Assembly (NCBI GenBank): GCA_026401035.1
Contig: JAPLNR010000062.1
Coordinates: 78,925 to 142,924, forward strand
DNA from: Planctomycetia bacterium
GTDB taxonomy: Bacteria > Planctomycetota > Planctomycetia > Pirellulales > UBA1268
Reading direction: 5' to 3'
DNA length: 64,000 bases
The notes below the pieces were generated by a model. It made no database searches, was not told the origin of the DNA, and saw only the letters and a list, made by a program, of their open reading frames with translations. Position 1 is the first letter of the stretch, and every line of letters starts with the position of its first letter. Positions 1 to 9,476 of the stretch are shown piece after piece. The position numbers and the translations under genes were made by a program.

Positions 1-220
1 TCGCGGCGGACGGGCCGCGGACCGCGGTGGCGAGCGACTGCCGGAAATAGTCGATCGCCGCCGGCACGATGGCCCGCGACCAGCCCGGGAGCAGCAGGAC
101 GGCGGTGGTGATCATCGCGACCCAGGCGAGGAGCACGGCGTTGGGCATGCTCCCCTGCTGCCGCGCGGCCTCGCGGCGGCGCGGTGTGGCGGGGATCACG
201 CGGTCGGAGGCATCAGCCAT
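1..220 (-). CDS. flhB: FlhB, flagellar export switch protein (partial, N-terminus)
   Basis: The gene starts at the ATG at 220 and runs off the left edge, leaving about 73 codons. The N-terminus carries the FlhB-type pattern of a short acidic start followed by PATPRRREAARQQG, matching the family's usual E-P-T-P-R-R-L-R-E-A-R-x-x-G segment just before the first membrane helix (LLAWVAMITTAVLLLPGW). FlhB is the substrate-specificity switch of the flagellar type III export gate. The start lies only four bases downstream of the fliR stop, so the two are probably co-translated. The autocleavage motif (NPTH) would lie outside the window and cannot be checked. Confidence 0.8.
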   Translation of the reverse strand, partial: MADASDRVIPATPRRREAARQQGSMPNAVLLAWVAMITTAVLLLPGWSRAIVPAAIDYFRQSLATAVRGPSAA

Positions 221-224
221 CGGT

Positions 225-1052
225 TCACCGGAGGTCGAAGCACTGTTCCAGCGGTGCCTGAATCAGGCTGCCGAATCCGCCGGCCCAGGCGTCGGCGCCG
301 AGATACACGGCACCCAGGAGCACGAGCGCGGCAAGGGCCTGAAGCAGTCCGGCGCCGGGAGCGAACGGCACCGTCCGTAGACAGATCGCGGTGGTCAGGT
401 GGAAGGCGAGCACGGCCACCAGCGCGGGAATGGCGAGCGTGATGGCAAGCGCCAGCGCGGCGGCGGGGAATCGCACGGCGAGGTCGGCCAGCGAAACATC
501 CGGCAGGCCGCCGCCGGAGAGCAGGGAACCAATCGGCATGCTTCGCACACTGTCGATCAGCCCCGCCGAGATGGCCTGCAGGCCGCCCGCCGTGAGGAAC
601 GCGCCGAAGCTGATCCACCAGGCAAGCCTCGCCATGCCGGCCGACTGGGCGTCGCCATCGGGATCGAAGTCGTCAGCCCACGAAAGCCCCGCCACGCTGC
701 CGAGAATGCCCCCGGCCCAGGCGCCGGCCGACGCCACGGCAGCGATCGCGGTTCCCATCGCGAAGCCCACGAGAGCCTCCCCGACGAGGACGAGCGGCGG
801 TCGAAGCGCGACGGCCGAATCCGTGGCCGCCAGGGCCGTCGGAAAGGCGACGATCGTCAGCGCCAGGGCCAGCGCGAGCCGGATGCGAATGGTGAGCCCC
901 GGGAACGACGTTGCCGCGGCCGTCAGTGTTGCGGCCACGCGGGCGAGCACACCCGCTGCGACGACGGCCGGCAGCATCAGGCCGGCGGTGTCCATGCTCG
1001 TCATGGTGTTCATCGTGTCCACCGCATCCATCGTGTCCATCATGCCCATCAT
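225..1052 (-). CDS. fliR: FliR, flagellar export gate protein
   Basis: This is a hydrophobic protein of up to 275 residues, close to the family length of about 260, with several predicted membrane helices and the early FliR pattern R-V-A-A-T-L..SFPGLTIRIRLALALAL. FliR forms part of the FliPQR export gate in the inner membrane. The first 20 or so residues are odd: they are rich in methionine (MMGMMDTMDAVDTMNTM) and encoded by an imperfect tandem repeat, so several in-frame ATGs are possible starts. The initiator may be the Met just before LPAVVAAG. The 1052 start lies one base downstream of the fliQ stop. Order and spacing fit the fliP-fliQ-fliR-flhB cluster. Confidence 0.88.
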   Translation of the reverse strand: MMGMMDTMDAVDTMNTMTSMDTAGLMLPAVVAAGVLARVAATLTAAATSFPGLTIRIRLALALALTIVAFPTALAATDSAVALRPPLVLVGEALVGFAMGTAIAAVASAGAWAGGILGSVAGLSWADDFDPDGDAQSAGMARLAWWISFGAFLTAGGLQAISAGLIDSVRSMPIGSLLSGGGLPDVSLADLAVRFPAAALALAITLAIPALVAVLAFHLTTAICLRTVPFAPGAGLLQALAALVLLGAVYLGADAWAGGFGSLIQAPLEQCFDLR

Positions 1053-1053
1053 G

Positions 1054-1308
1054 TCATGGGCCTCCGGCGCAACTGCGAACCAGTTCGACCATGCGTTCGA
1101 GCATCCATGGCATCATCAGCACCAGCGCTGCGGCAATCGCAACCAGCCGGGGCACGAGGCCGACCACCTGCTCCTGGATGCCGGTGGCCGCCTGCACGAG
1201 CCCCATGAGCGTGCCCACGCCGAAGGCCACGATGAGCACCGGTGCGATCACGAGAATTCCAGACAAGAGCGCCTGCCGCACGCTCTCCACCAGTTCGGTT
1301 TCGCCCAT
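1054..1308 (-). CDS. fliQ: FliQ, flagellar export gate protein
   Basis: This 84-residue protein has two membrane helices (roughly residues 15-38 and 52-72) and the FliQ-type N-terminus E-L-V-E-S-V-R-Q-A-L followed by a helix, a G-L-V-Q-A-A-T-G-I-Q-E-Q turn and a second helix. FliQ packs around FliP and FliR in the flagellar export gate. I chose the ATG at 1308 because AAAGG lies eight bases upstream; a GTG at 1317 would add three residues. It sits between the FliO-FliP fusion and fliR on the same strand. Confidence 0.88.
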   Translation of the reverse strand: MGETELVESVRQALLSGILVIAPVLIVAFGVGTLMGLVQAATGIQEQVVGLVPRLVAIAAALVLMMPWMLERMVELVRSCAGGP

Positions 1309-1346
1309 CAGAGGCACCTTTCAGCGGCTGGGGACGGGCCTGTCGG

Positions 1347-2774
1347 TCACGAGGCCGTGGCCCGCATGCTGTCGAGCAGCGTCTGCACCACGAGCGACCA
1401 GCCGTCGGCCATCACGAAGACGAGCAGTTTGAGCGGGAGCGAGACGAGCGTCGGCGGCAGCATCACCAGGCCCGTCGAGACGACGAGCGTGGCCACGATC
1501 ACGTCGAGCACGAGAAAAGGCAGTATCAGCCGGAAGCCGATCGAGAAGGCGGTCTTGAGCTCGCTCACGAGGAAGGCGGGCAGGAGCGTCTCCACCGGCA
1601 CGTCGTCGTAGGTTTTGATCTCTTTCGGCGCCGCGGGGTGTCGCGACAGGAAGAGGAGCATTGTGTCGCGGTTTCCGGACTGTTCGATCTGTCCGGCCAT
1701 CCAGCGGCGGATCGGCAGCGTGCCGCGGTCGTAGGCAGTGGCCAGTTCGATCTGTCCCTGCTGGTAGGGTTCGACGCCGTCGCGGTAGGCCTGCGTCCAG
1801 ATCGGCCACATCACCAGGGCCGAGAGAAACAACGCCAGCGACGTGATGATCTGGTTCGACGGGAGCTGCTGCGTGCCGAGCCCCTGCCGCAGAAGCGAGA
1901 GCACCACCGACATCCGCACGAACGACGTCGTCATCAGGAGCACGGCGGGCGCCAGGCTCGCCACGCCAAACATCAGTGCCGCCGAGAGCGCTGTGTCGAG
2001 CGACCGCGTGCCGAGAAAGCCCCCCACGAGTCCCGCCCAGTCGGTGGCTGCCGGAGCGGCGGCCGCCGGGAGCGCAGCGACCGTGGCTCCCGCCTGCGGA
2101 GCGACTGCGGAGCCGGTCGGCGCTGCGACTGCCGCAGGGGTCGGCGCTGCGACTGCGGAGCCCGTCGGCGCATCGGCGGCAAGGGCCGGCGCTGCCAGCG
2201 CGATCGTGACGAGGATCAGGGAGGCCACGGCCCGCGTGATGGCTGGCCGATCGGCAGCCCGCGGCCGCAGCGGGGGATGGGTGCCGCGGCAGGCTGCGGC
2301 GATGCAGGCGGTGGCCTGGGGATCGCTGAGCTCGGAGAGCGTCTGGCAACCGCCGGCCGACACGCTGACCAGGAGCGTCTTGGGGCCGAAACGCACGATG
2401 CGCACCGAGTTGTTCCCGCCGAGCGAGGCCGTGCCGAGCACGTCGAAGACATCCGGCGGCAGCGTCGGCTCACGTTTCCGGGACGCCATGCGCAGCACGA
2501 CCACGGCGGCAAAGGCGGCGGCCAACACACCCAGCACTTTCCAGTCGATCATGGGCTGCGTGACGGGGCGGGCAGCCGTGCCGACAGCGGTGGCCGTTCG
2601 TTCGAGCGCGACGGGCGCGAGCACTTTCGCGGGCGTGGCGGGCACCGGCGGGATCGGGATCGCATCACCGGCGGCGGCAGCAGGCACGGCCAGCAGGCAG
2701 GCCACCAGCAGGAGCGCGGCCCGCGCAGGCCGGCGGCCGGCCATGCCGTTCAGCATCCGCGAAGAGGGCTTCAT
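1347..2774 (-). CDS. fliP: FliO-FliP fusion, flagellar export gate protein
   Basis: One uninterrupted 475-codon frame holds two proteins that are normally separate. Residues 1-36 look like a signal peptide. Residues 76-165 resemble FliO: a membrane helix (about 76-97) followed by the FliO core with SVRIVRFGPKTLLVSVSAGG. Residues 181-200 (AVASLILVTIALAAPALAA) look like the cleavable signal sequence typical of FliP, now internal. After an Ala/Pro linker (201-245, built from imperfect DNA repeats at about 2101-2175), residues 246-475 are a full-length FliP, with FVRMSVVLSLLRQGLGTQQLP and a C-terminal FLVLDVIVATLVVSTGLVMLP-like block. FliP and FliO act in assembly of the flagellar export gate. 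The start overlaps the fliF stop as ATGA. Confidence 0.88.
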   Translation of the reverse strand: MKPSSRMLNGMAGRRPARAALLLVACLLAVPAAAAGDAIPIPPVPATPAKVLAPVALERTATAVGTAARPVTQPMIDWKVLGVLAAAFAAVVVLRMASRKREPTLPPDVFDVLGTASLGGNNSVRIVRFGPKTLLVSVSAGGCQTLSELSDPQATACIAAACRGTHPPLRPRAADRPAITRAVASLILVTIALAAPALAADAPTGSAVAAPTPAAVAAPTGSAVAPQAGATVAALPAAAAPAATDWAGLVGGFLGTRSLDTALSAALMFGVASLAPAVLLMTTSFVRMSVVLSLLRQGLGTQQLPSNQIITSLALFLSALVMWPIWTQAYRDGVEPYQQGQIELATAYDRGTLPIRRWMAGQIEQSGNRDTMLLFLSRHPAAPKEIKTYDDVPVETLLPAFLVSELKTAFSIGFRLILPFLVLDVIVATLVVSTGLVMLPPTLVSLPLKLLVFVMADGWSLVVQTLLDSMRATAS

Positions 2775-4468
2775 GCTGCGGCCCTGCGGTCGTGCGCGGA
2801 AACCATGTCCGCGGGAAGATCGGAGTCGGTGGCATGGTCACGGTATTCGTCGGCGTGGCCACCGCGATCCACCCGCGACCAGTCGATCTGCGGATGGCCG
2901 GCTTGCCGCGGTACGAACTCCGCGCGGGCAACGGGCTGACCCCGCGCGCCGATCCACCAGAGCAGCCCGGAGAGCAGCCCCACGCAGACGCTCAACCCCG
3001 CGAGCCAGACTTCCCGCGGCAGTTTGCGGGCGTCGAGCCGCTTGTCGCTCGTGGCAAACTGCTTGAGCAGCTGCGCGAGCGACACGTTTTCATCGTCGCT
3101 GGCTGCCTTGTCCGCGTTGTCCGCCTTGTCTGGCTGACTTGTCCGGGCTATCCGGTCTGAGTGGTCCACGCCCGGCCGACCGGCGACGGGAGGCTGTGGC
3201 AGCTCCGCGTTCGGTCCGCGGAACGCCGTTTCGCGGCGCGGCGGTGCCGGAGCGGCCGTGGGAAAGCAGGTGATCATCACCCGCTGGCCCTGCGGCTCGA
3301 CGGTGGCGGGAATCATCTGCGTGACCAAGGCGCGGATGCGTTCGAGTTCGGCCGCTTCGACGGCAGCCCGACTGGGCGCGGCCGGACCGGATCGCTCGCG
3401 GGCCGCGACCGCGGCATGCAGATAGCTGTCGGGAATGGCGATCGACACAGTGCACGTGTCGAGTTGGTCGCTGCGGGCGAGCGGGGCGGTCGGGGCGGCG
3501 GCCGGCACGGGAGCGGGCGGCACGGGTGGCAGCGGTGCCGTCAGGGGCGCCCGTGACATAAGTTCGGCCGGCGCGTTGGCATCCGCCAGTTTCTGCTGCG
3601 GCAGTTCCGGTGGTGACGGCGCCGGCTGCGGGGCGGGAACGGCGACGGGCGGCGTCTCGGCGGCGGCAAACGCGACGGTCACGTCGACGATGGCCCCCTT
3701 CACGTAGGTGAGCGACTGCCGCACTTTCGCGGCGAGTGCCCGCTCGTAGGCAAACTTGCGGGCGAGCGTCGGATCGGTGACCGCGGCGGCGGAATCCTCT
3801 TCGAGCGGTCCGGCAAACACGCGGCCGCTGCGCAGGTCGGTGACGGCGACCCGCTCTGCCGCCAGGCCCGCGATCGATGCGGCGACCAGGACGCGGATCG
3901 ACTGCACACGGGTCGGGTCGAGTTCGGTCTCAGGCTGCGTACGGATGCTGACACTCGCCGTCTTCACCCTGCCGCCCGTGAGTCCCGACTGCTCCTCGAC
4001 GTCGTAGAGCACCGCGGCCCGTTCGATCCCTGGCATCGAGCAGAGGACGAGCGACAGTTCGTCCTGCGTGGCCACGCGGAGCAGCTCGGTCTGCACGGAC
4101 TTGCTCTGCCAGGGGCTGTTGTTCGCCAGCGCCCGCCGCAGACTGCCGCCGAATTCACGCGGCAGCGCCTCGGCATCGACCAGCGCCCGCATGTAGGCGC
4201 TCTGTCGGCTGCGGGGCACGTAAACCCGGCCACCCTCGGTGCGGTAGTCGGTGAGTTGTACGCGATCGAAGGCGGCCTCCATGATCGCCAGCTCGGACGA
4301 CGGCAGCACGCTACCCGAGAGCAGCTCGGTCTCCTCGCGGATCGGCCGGTCGCGAAGCAGCCAGGCGGCCCAGCCGATCGAACCGGCCACCAGACCGAGT
4401 GCGATCACCTGCGCCGGCGAGACGAGCGGCCGGCGGTCGCGGGGCGATGCAGAATGGTGTGCGTCCAT
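2771..4468 (-). CDS. fliF: FliF, flagellar MS-ring protein
   Basis: The 565-residue length matches FliF (about 550). The first membrane helix lies near residues 18-38 (VIALGLVAGSIGWAAWLL). The YscJ/FliF ring-building domains follow (about 45-220), with a segment of the form SVSIRTQPE...V.SIRVLVAASIAGL..E.VAVTDLRSGRVFAG. A Pro/Ala-rich middle region precedes a second helix near 515-535 (VCVGLLSGLLWWIG) and a short cytoplasmic tail that should contact FliG. The protein forms the inner-membrane ring that houses the export gate. It is divergent, so the middle region cannot be assigned in detail. The ATG at 4468 is the first codon, and the 3' end overlaps fliO-fliP by four bases. Confidence 0.8.
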   Translation of the reverse strand: MDAHHSASPRDRRPLVSPAQVIALGLVAGSIGWAAWLLRDRPIREETELLSGSVLPSSELAIMEAAFDRVQLTDYRTEGGRVYVPRSRQSAYMRALVDAEALPREFGGSLRRALANNSPWQSKSVQTELLRVATQDELSLVLCSMPGIERAAVLYDVEEQSGLTGGRVKTASVSIRTQPETELDPTRVQSIRVLVAASIAGLAAERVAVTDLRSGRVFAGPLEEDSAAAVTDPTLARKFAYERALAAKVRQSLTYVKGAIVDVTVAFAAAETPPVAVPAPQPAPSPPELPQQKLADANAPAELMSRAPLTAPLPPVPPAPVPAAAPTAPLARSDQLDTCTVSIAIPDSYLHAAVAARERSGPAAPSRAAVEAAELERIRALVTQMIPATVEPQGQRVMITCFPTAAPAPPRRETAFRGPNAELPQPPVAGRPGVDHSDRIARTSQPDKADNADKAASDDENVSLAQLLKQFATSDKRLDARKLPREVWLAGLSVCVGLLSGLLWWIGARGQPVARAEFVPRQAGHPQIDWSRVDRGGHADEYRDHATDSDLPADMVSAHDRRAAA

Positions 4469-4518
4469 GCACGGCCCTTCTTGATGGCGAAAATGAGATG
4501 AAAGTGTGTTGAGCGGGT

Positions 4519-5007
4519 TTAGGCGGCCATCCGCCGCAGCCGCCGGTGTGGCAGCCGCAGCGTGAGTGCCCGGCCACCCTCGGGGCAGGCGGCAGTCGTG
4601 AGCCGGCCCCCGACCTGGTCGAGCAGTCGCTGGATGGCTGGTTCGGGAATGGCGTCGGCGGTGGTCGGCGGGCAGAGCGGGCCGGAGTCGGCGACCTCAA
4701 TTTCGATCGCGTCGGCATATTCGATGCTCGTGACGACAACCTCGCGGGCAACCGGCATCTCGCTAGGCGGTGTGTGGGCGGCGTTTGCCAGCGCGTTCGC
4801 AAGGAGGACCGTGAGGATTTCGCGGATGGCCGCGGGATCGACCTGCAGCACGTGGCGGTCCGCCACATCGAGCACGACCCTGCACTCCTGCTTCTCAGCC
4901 GGGGCAGCAGCATGGCGATCCGACTGCACTTCAGCGACGATCGATTCGAGCAGCCCGCGCGGGGGCACCATCGGGAGGATTCGGGGCTCGTCGGATTCCC
5001 TGGACAT
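4519..5007 (-). CDS. HATPase-type (histidine-kinase-like) ATPase protein
   Basis: This soluble 162-residue protein looks like a lone GHKL/HATPase_c domain. An N-box-like segment (EILTVLLANALANAAH, about residues 63-78) is followed by IEIEVADSGP (about 100-110), which resembles the G1 box D-x-G-x-G but is degenerate. A C-terminal block, LLDQVGGRLTTAACPEGG...LTLRLP, resembles the end of the fold. There is no dimerisation/phosphoacceptor domain and no sensor. It sits immediately upstream of fliF on the same strand, so a role in regulating flagellar assembly or an anti-sigma-like activity is possible, but that is inference. ATP binding is uncertain because the glycine-rich lid is poorly conserved. 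Confidence 0.5.
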   Translation of the reverse strand: MSRESDEPRILPMVPPRGLLESIVAEVQSDRHAAAPAEKQECRVVLDVADRHVLQVDPAAIREILTVLLANALANAAHTPPSEMPVAREVVVTSIEYADAIEIEVADSGPLCPPTTADAIPEPAIQRLLDQVGGRLTTAACPEGGRALTLRLPHRRLRRMAA

Positions 5008-5034
5008 GGCGGCAGACTCCGGAAAAATGGGTCT

Positions 5035-5715
5035 TTACTGGCGGGCACACGGGGCGGCCACGAGCGTGGACGTGCCGCAGACCTCGTCCATCAGCCAGCG
5101 GTTTACATCGCAGAGGATGGCCTTCGAGAGATCGTTGCTGCCGGGATAGATCCGCATCGCGAGCATGGCCCCGGCCGCGTGAAACAGTCGCAGCGTCTTA
5201 TCGGTGTGGCGAATCGATTCGGCCGGTGCCTCGCGGTGGCAGCAGAGGAGCATCGGGAGCCTGCGCACCTCGAAGAGCCGTGAGAAGAGCGCCTCTTCGA
5301 GCGGAAACGGGCCGCCCAGTGAGACCACCCCGCCAAACGCCTGTGGGTGGCGGCAGGCGATGCGAAACGCCTCGCTGCCTCCGGCCCCCTGCCCCACCAG
5401 ATAGATCCGCGCCGGATTCACGCTCGCCCGATCACAAATGCGGTCGATCGATCGCCAGACCGCATCCTCGCGGGTTGCGGCGTCGTCCCCCGGGCCGATC
5501 ACGGGCTCGATGGCCAGAAAGTTGCGGAGGCTCAGCCGCTTCATGGCCCGACCGATGTCGAAGCGGGCATTCGTGTGATCGGGCAGCCAGACGATCAGCG
5601 GGTAGTCGTACCCGGGCTCGTAGCCCAGCGGCGTGAACAGCCGGTCGTCGCCGAGCCAGTCGGTGCCGGCGGAGAAGCGATGAGACGCAGCGCGGTCCGA
5701 CAATCGACTTTTCAT
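5035..5715 (-). CDS. Alpha/beta-hydrolase, esterase/phospholipase-like
   Basis: This 226-residue protein has the alpha/beta-hydrolase layout of the esterase-D/phospholipase-carboxylesterase type: YDYPLIVWLPDH (about 40-51), an R-I-Y-L-V-G-Q-G-A-G-G-S nucleophile elbow region (about 108-120), and a late D/H region. The usual G-x-S-x-G serine appears to be replaced by glycine or alanine (GQGAGG), so catalysis is doubtful unless the adjacent serine takes over. I chose the ATG at 5715 because AAAGG lies just upstream; a longer start at 5751 is possible. It lies between mdh and the flagellar genes on the same strand. The natural substrate is unknown. Confidence 0.6.
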   Translation of the reverse strand: MKSRLSDRAASHRFSAGTDWLGDDRLFTPLGYEPGYDYPLIVWLPDHTNARFDIGRAMKRLSLRNFLAIEPVIGPGDDAATREDAVWRSIDRICDRASVNPARIYLVGQGAGGSEAFRIACRHPQAFGGVVSLGGPFPLEEALFSRLFEVRRLPMLLCCHREAPAESIRHTDKTLRLFHAAGAMLAMRIYPGSNDLSKAILCDVNRWLMDEVCGTSTLVAAPCARQ

Positions 5716-5934
5716 CAGGCACCTTTCACGACAAAACAGCAATGCATCCACGACGACGACCAGCGCAAAACACTTGCGTCACCGCGGTTTGTAACGGAAC
5801 ACCCCCTCCCCTTCAACGTCAGGATCACGCTGGAAAACAGGGATCGGGAGGGCGGGGCAAGACGGGCAAGACGCGGGTGGCAGGCCGCTGCCTTGGAAGC
5901 GGTCCGTTCGGCCTTGGAAGCGGGCGGACGACCC

Positions 5935-6945
<1,011 letters not shown>

Positions 6946-7011
6946 TCACCATCATGGCCGCGATGCACAAGCCCCGGCTACGATTTCCGAAGCCGGCACC
7001 GGTTCGGCCTG

Positions 7012-8361
7012 TCAGGGCAATTCAAGCTTGTCCGGCAGGGCTTCCCGATGCAGCTTTTCGGTGCGGCGGGCGTCGCGATTGAACCGCCAGACACCAAAGA
7101 GGAGCAGCAATCCAATAACGCCCGCTAGTCCGGCAAAGATCCAGCCCAGCAGGCTCGTGGCGGCCGCATTGGATGGCTCCGGCACCCAGACGGCATGCTT
7201 GCCGATCACGAGCGGCGTCTCCTGCCGCTGGTCCTCCTTGGTGGCCGCGCCCTTGATCTGCGGCAACGGATAGGCATAACGCTTGAACGCGAAGCCGCTC
7301 ACGCGAACCCGCTCGTTGATGTTCTGTCCGGTGGGCATGCCATCGGGAAGTTTGCGGACGCAACAGACGATCGGGTAGTTCTCCTGCAGCCGATCGTTGA
7401 TCTTCAGGAGCGAGGTCGGCACGAAGATGAAGAGTTCCCAGTAGTGGTCCGCGCCGATCTCGCGGCGGCGGAGCGGATCGTCGATGGCGATCCGCGTGGC
7501 GCGGCGGGCGGTGCCATCGATGGTGACCGGATCGCCGCGATGACTCTTGAACCAGCCCTGCCCCGGGTCGATCATCGGCACCACGTCGGCCGGCGGCCCG
7601 GCGACCTTCTCGATGCCCTCCTGGGTGCCGCGGCCAACGGCCGCGAGCATTGCGTAGAACGCCTCGGTGTCGCCGGCCACGAGCTTTTGTCCGTCGGCAA
7701 CGGTGTCGAAGAGGCCGTAATCCATCCCCAAGGCGCCGAGCGGTTTGGCAGGCTGCCAGGCCACCCGCTTCGCGGCCAACAGCAGCGCAGCTGGCTCAAC
7801 GGGCCAGGCGGCGGCCTCGGCCGGGGGCGGGGCCGGCTGCGGCCCCGGGCCGGTTGCGAGCGGCAGGCCGACGACGGAGGCCGGTTCGTCGATCGTCCGC
7901 CAGCGGGGCCAGGCTTCGGGGGCGGCGGCGGCGAGCACGTCGACGAGCGGCCCGGCGGCCGTCTTGATCCGAACGACGTCGATGGTCTTACGATCGGCGA
8001 TCTCCGCGATCGCCTCCGGGAGCGTGAGCGGCGCGATAAACACGGCGCGGCCCTCGATCCGCACAAACCGGTCGGCCAGAGCCTCCGCACTCAAGGGGCT
8101 TTCGGTCACGGCGGCGGTGGACCAGGCGGCAAAAGCGTCGGCCGGCGCGAGGCCGAGCCGCGTGATCAGCCGGAGGGCGAATTGCAGCTTTGCATCATTC
8201 CAGGCGGACGGTTCCTCGATCACGCCGCGGGCTGCGCGATCGAGCTTCCAGGTTTCGAGATAGCCGGGCAGCGTGTCGGTGGAGCGGTCTGCGGCGGTGC
8301 CGACCGCGGCCGACAGGAACAGCGCGCCGGCGAAGAGCAGCGTGCGGGTGGTATTTGTCAT
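7012..8361 (-). CDS. Unassigned membrane-anchored exported protein (respiratory locus)
   Basis: This 449-residue protein has a signal peptide (residues 1-23, LLFAGALFLSAAVGTAA) and one membrane helix near the C-terminus (about 400-425, LGWIFAGLAGVIGLLLLFGVWRF), with a short basic tail. Most of the protein should therefore lie outside the inner membrane. The C-terminal extracytoplasmic part contains V-R-V-S-G-F-A-F-K-R-Y-A-Y, which is echoed in the neighbouring protein as PVEIIGYFFKRWAYQ. I infer a shared beta-rich domain repeated in both. No known family is recognised. It overlaps the preceding gene by four bases (ATGA), so they are almost surely co-expressed. Its place at the end of the cytochrome oxidase run suggests a role linked to respiration, but no cofactor motif is visible. 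Confidence 0.72.
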   Translation of the reverse strand: MTNTTRTLLFAGALFLSAAVGTAADRSTDTLPGYLETWKLDRAARGVIEEPSAWNDAKLQFALRLITRLGLAPADAFAAWSTAAVTESPLSAEALADRFVRIEGRAVFIAPLTLPEAIAEIADRKTIDVVRIKTAAGPLVDVLAAAAPEAWPRWRTIDEPASVVGLPLATGPGPQPAPPPAEAAAWPVEPAALLLAAKRVAWQPAKPLGALGMDYGLFDTVADGQKLVAGDTEAFYAMLAAVGRGTQEGIEKVAGPPADVVPMIDPGQGWFKSHRGDPVTIDGTARRATRIAIDDPLRRREIGADHYWELFIFVPTSLLKINDRLQENYPIVCCVRKLPDGMPTGQNINERVRVSGFAFKRYAYPLPQIKGAATKEDQRQETPLVIGKHAVWVPEPSNAAATSLLGWIFAGLAGVIGLLLLFGVWRFNRDARRTEKLHREALPDKLELP

Positions 8362-9476
8362 GAGGGAAATCCTTCGTGTTGGTGCCGGGTTTCCGGGGGC
8401 GTGTTTTCGGTGCGGGACTGTTCGGCGGCGATTTTCCGCAGGGCTTCTTCTGTCGAGAACAGTTCAACGTCGGCCAGCGCCGTGGAGAGATCGCCGGGGG
8501 GCGGCGGTGGGCGGCGCGGCGGGCCGGCGCTGGCCAGCCGGATGCCGAGCAGCGTCAAGGCCACGAGCGCCCCGATCACCAGGAGGGCATAGCTGCCGGC
8601 GGAGGTGCCACCCGGGGCGGGCGCCTTGTGCGGCGTCCAGATCGGCTCCAGCGCCATCACCAACGGCGCCGTGCGGATCGTGTCGCTGGCCTGATAAGCC
8701 CAACGCTTGAAGAAATATCCGATGATTTCGACCGGCTCGGCGAGTTTCATCCCCTCCGGCATGCCCGGCGGAAGCCGGAGAAAATAGACGACGATCGGCG
8801 AGGCGGGGCCGTCGTCGGGCTCGACCCAGCCCTGCCAATAGCTGGAGATATCGTAGTCATTGGCCGCCGCCTGAACCTTTTGCAGACGGTGGAGCGTGCC
8901 GCTGAACCGCACGAGCCGGCCGCGGAAGCTGCGGGGTTGTCCATAGAGTTCGGGAAAACTCACCCGTCGGGCATCAGCGCGGCGCAGGGCATCCATGGCA
9001 CCCGACCGCAGCGTCATCCAGATCTGAAACCAGGCTTCGTCGTCGCCCGGCCGAAAGACCGTGTCGTCGCGGACCTTCTCCAGACTGCTCGACGATGCGC
9101 CGACATCGTCGGCTTCGGCCACGAACGGTTCTGGGTCGGCCTCGATCACAACGGCCCCCTCGACCGTTCGCTCGACAGTGGCACTTTTGAGGACTGTGTC
9201 GATCTGTGGCGGAGCTGGCGGGGCCGGCGGCCTGAAGTAGGCTTGCTCGATCCAACTGAGCGCGAGGAAGATGACGATCGCCGGTGGCATGAACGTCCAG
9301 AAGAGCCGCCGGTGCTCGGTGCGCGAGAGATAGTTGCGCGGGGGCCGGCGCCGAACGGCCGTCTCCGTGGAGGCCGCGGGGGCCGGTGCCGGCAGATCAT
9401 CGGGCGGGGACGAGTGGTTCAAGGCAGTGGCGGATTGGGCGCGCCCTCCCGCTTCTGCCGCCGCATCTCGCGCCAC
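8358..9476 (-). CDS. Unassigned membrane protein, relative of its downstream neighbour
   Basis: The protein is up to 372 residues long, with a membrane helix near residues 60-78 (FWTFMPPAIVIFLALSWIE), an extracytoplasmic region, a second helix near 295-312 (YALLVIGALVALTLLGIRL) and a Pro-rich tail. A segment reading GRLVRFSGTLHRLQ...PVEIIGYFFKRWAYQ parallels RFVRIEGRAVFIAPL...VRVSGFAFKRYAY in the next gene, so the two look like diverged paralogues. The start is uncertain: GTG at 9476 would overlap the upstream gene by 58 bases, while TTG at 9422 would give a four-base TTGA overlap and keep the first helix. The function is unknown. Confidence 0.65.
   Translation of the reverse strand: MARDAAAEAGGRAQSATALNHSSPPDDLPAPAPAASTETAVRRRPPRNYLSRTEHRRLFWTFMPPAIVIFLALSWIEQAYFRPPAPPAPPQIDTVLKSATVERTVEGAVVIEADPEPFVAEADDVGASSSSLEKVRDDTVFRPGDDEAWFQIWMTLRSGAMDALRRADARRVSFPELYGQPRSFRGRLVRFSGTLHRLQKVQAAANDYDISSYWQGWVEPDDGPASPIVVYFLRLPPGMPEGMKLAEPVEIIGYFFKRWAYQASDTIRTAPLVMALEPIWTPHKAPAPGGTSAGSYALLVIGALVALTLLGIRLASAGPPRRPPPPPGDLSTALADVELFSTEEALRKIAAEQSRTENTPPETRHQHEGFPS

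Noticed and set aside
1242..2939. Long plus-strand open frame (565 codons) over fliQ-fliP
   Set aside because: It is antisense to recognised flagellar genes and is rich in Arg/Gly/His as expected from a shadow frame in GC-rich DNA.
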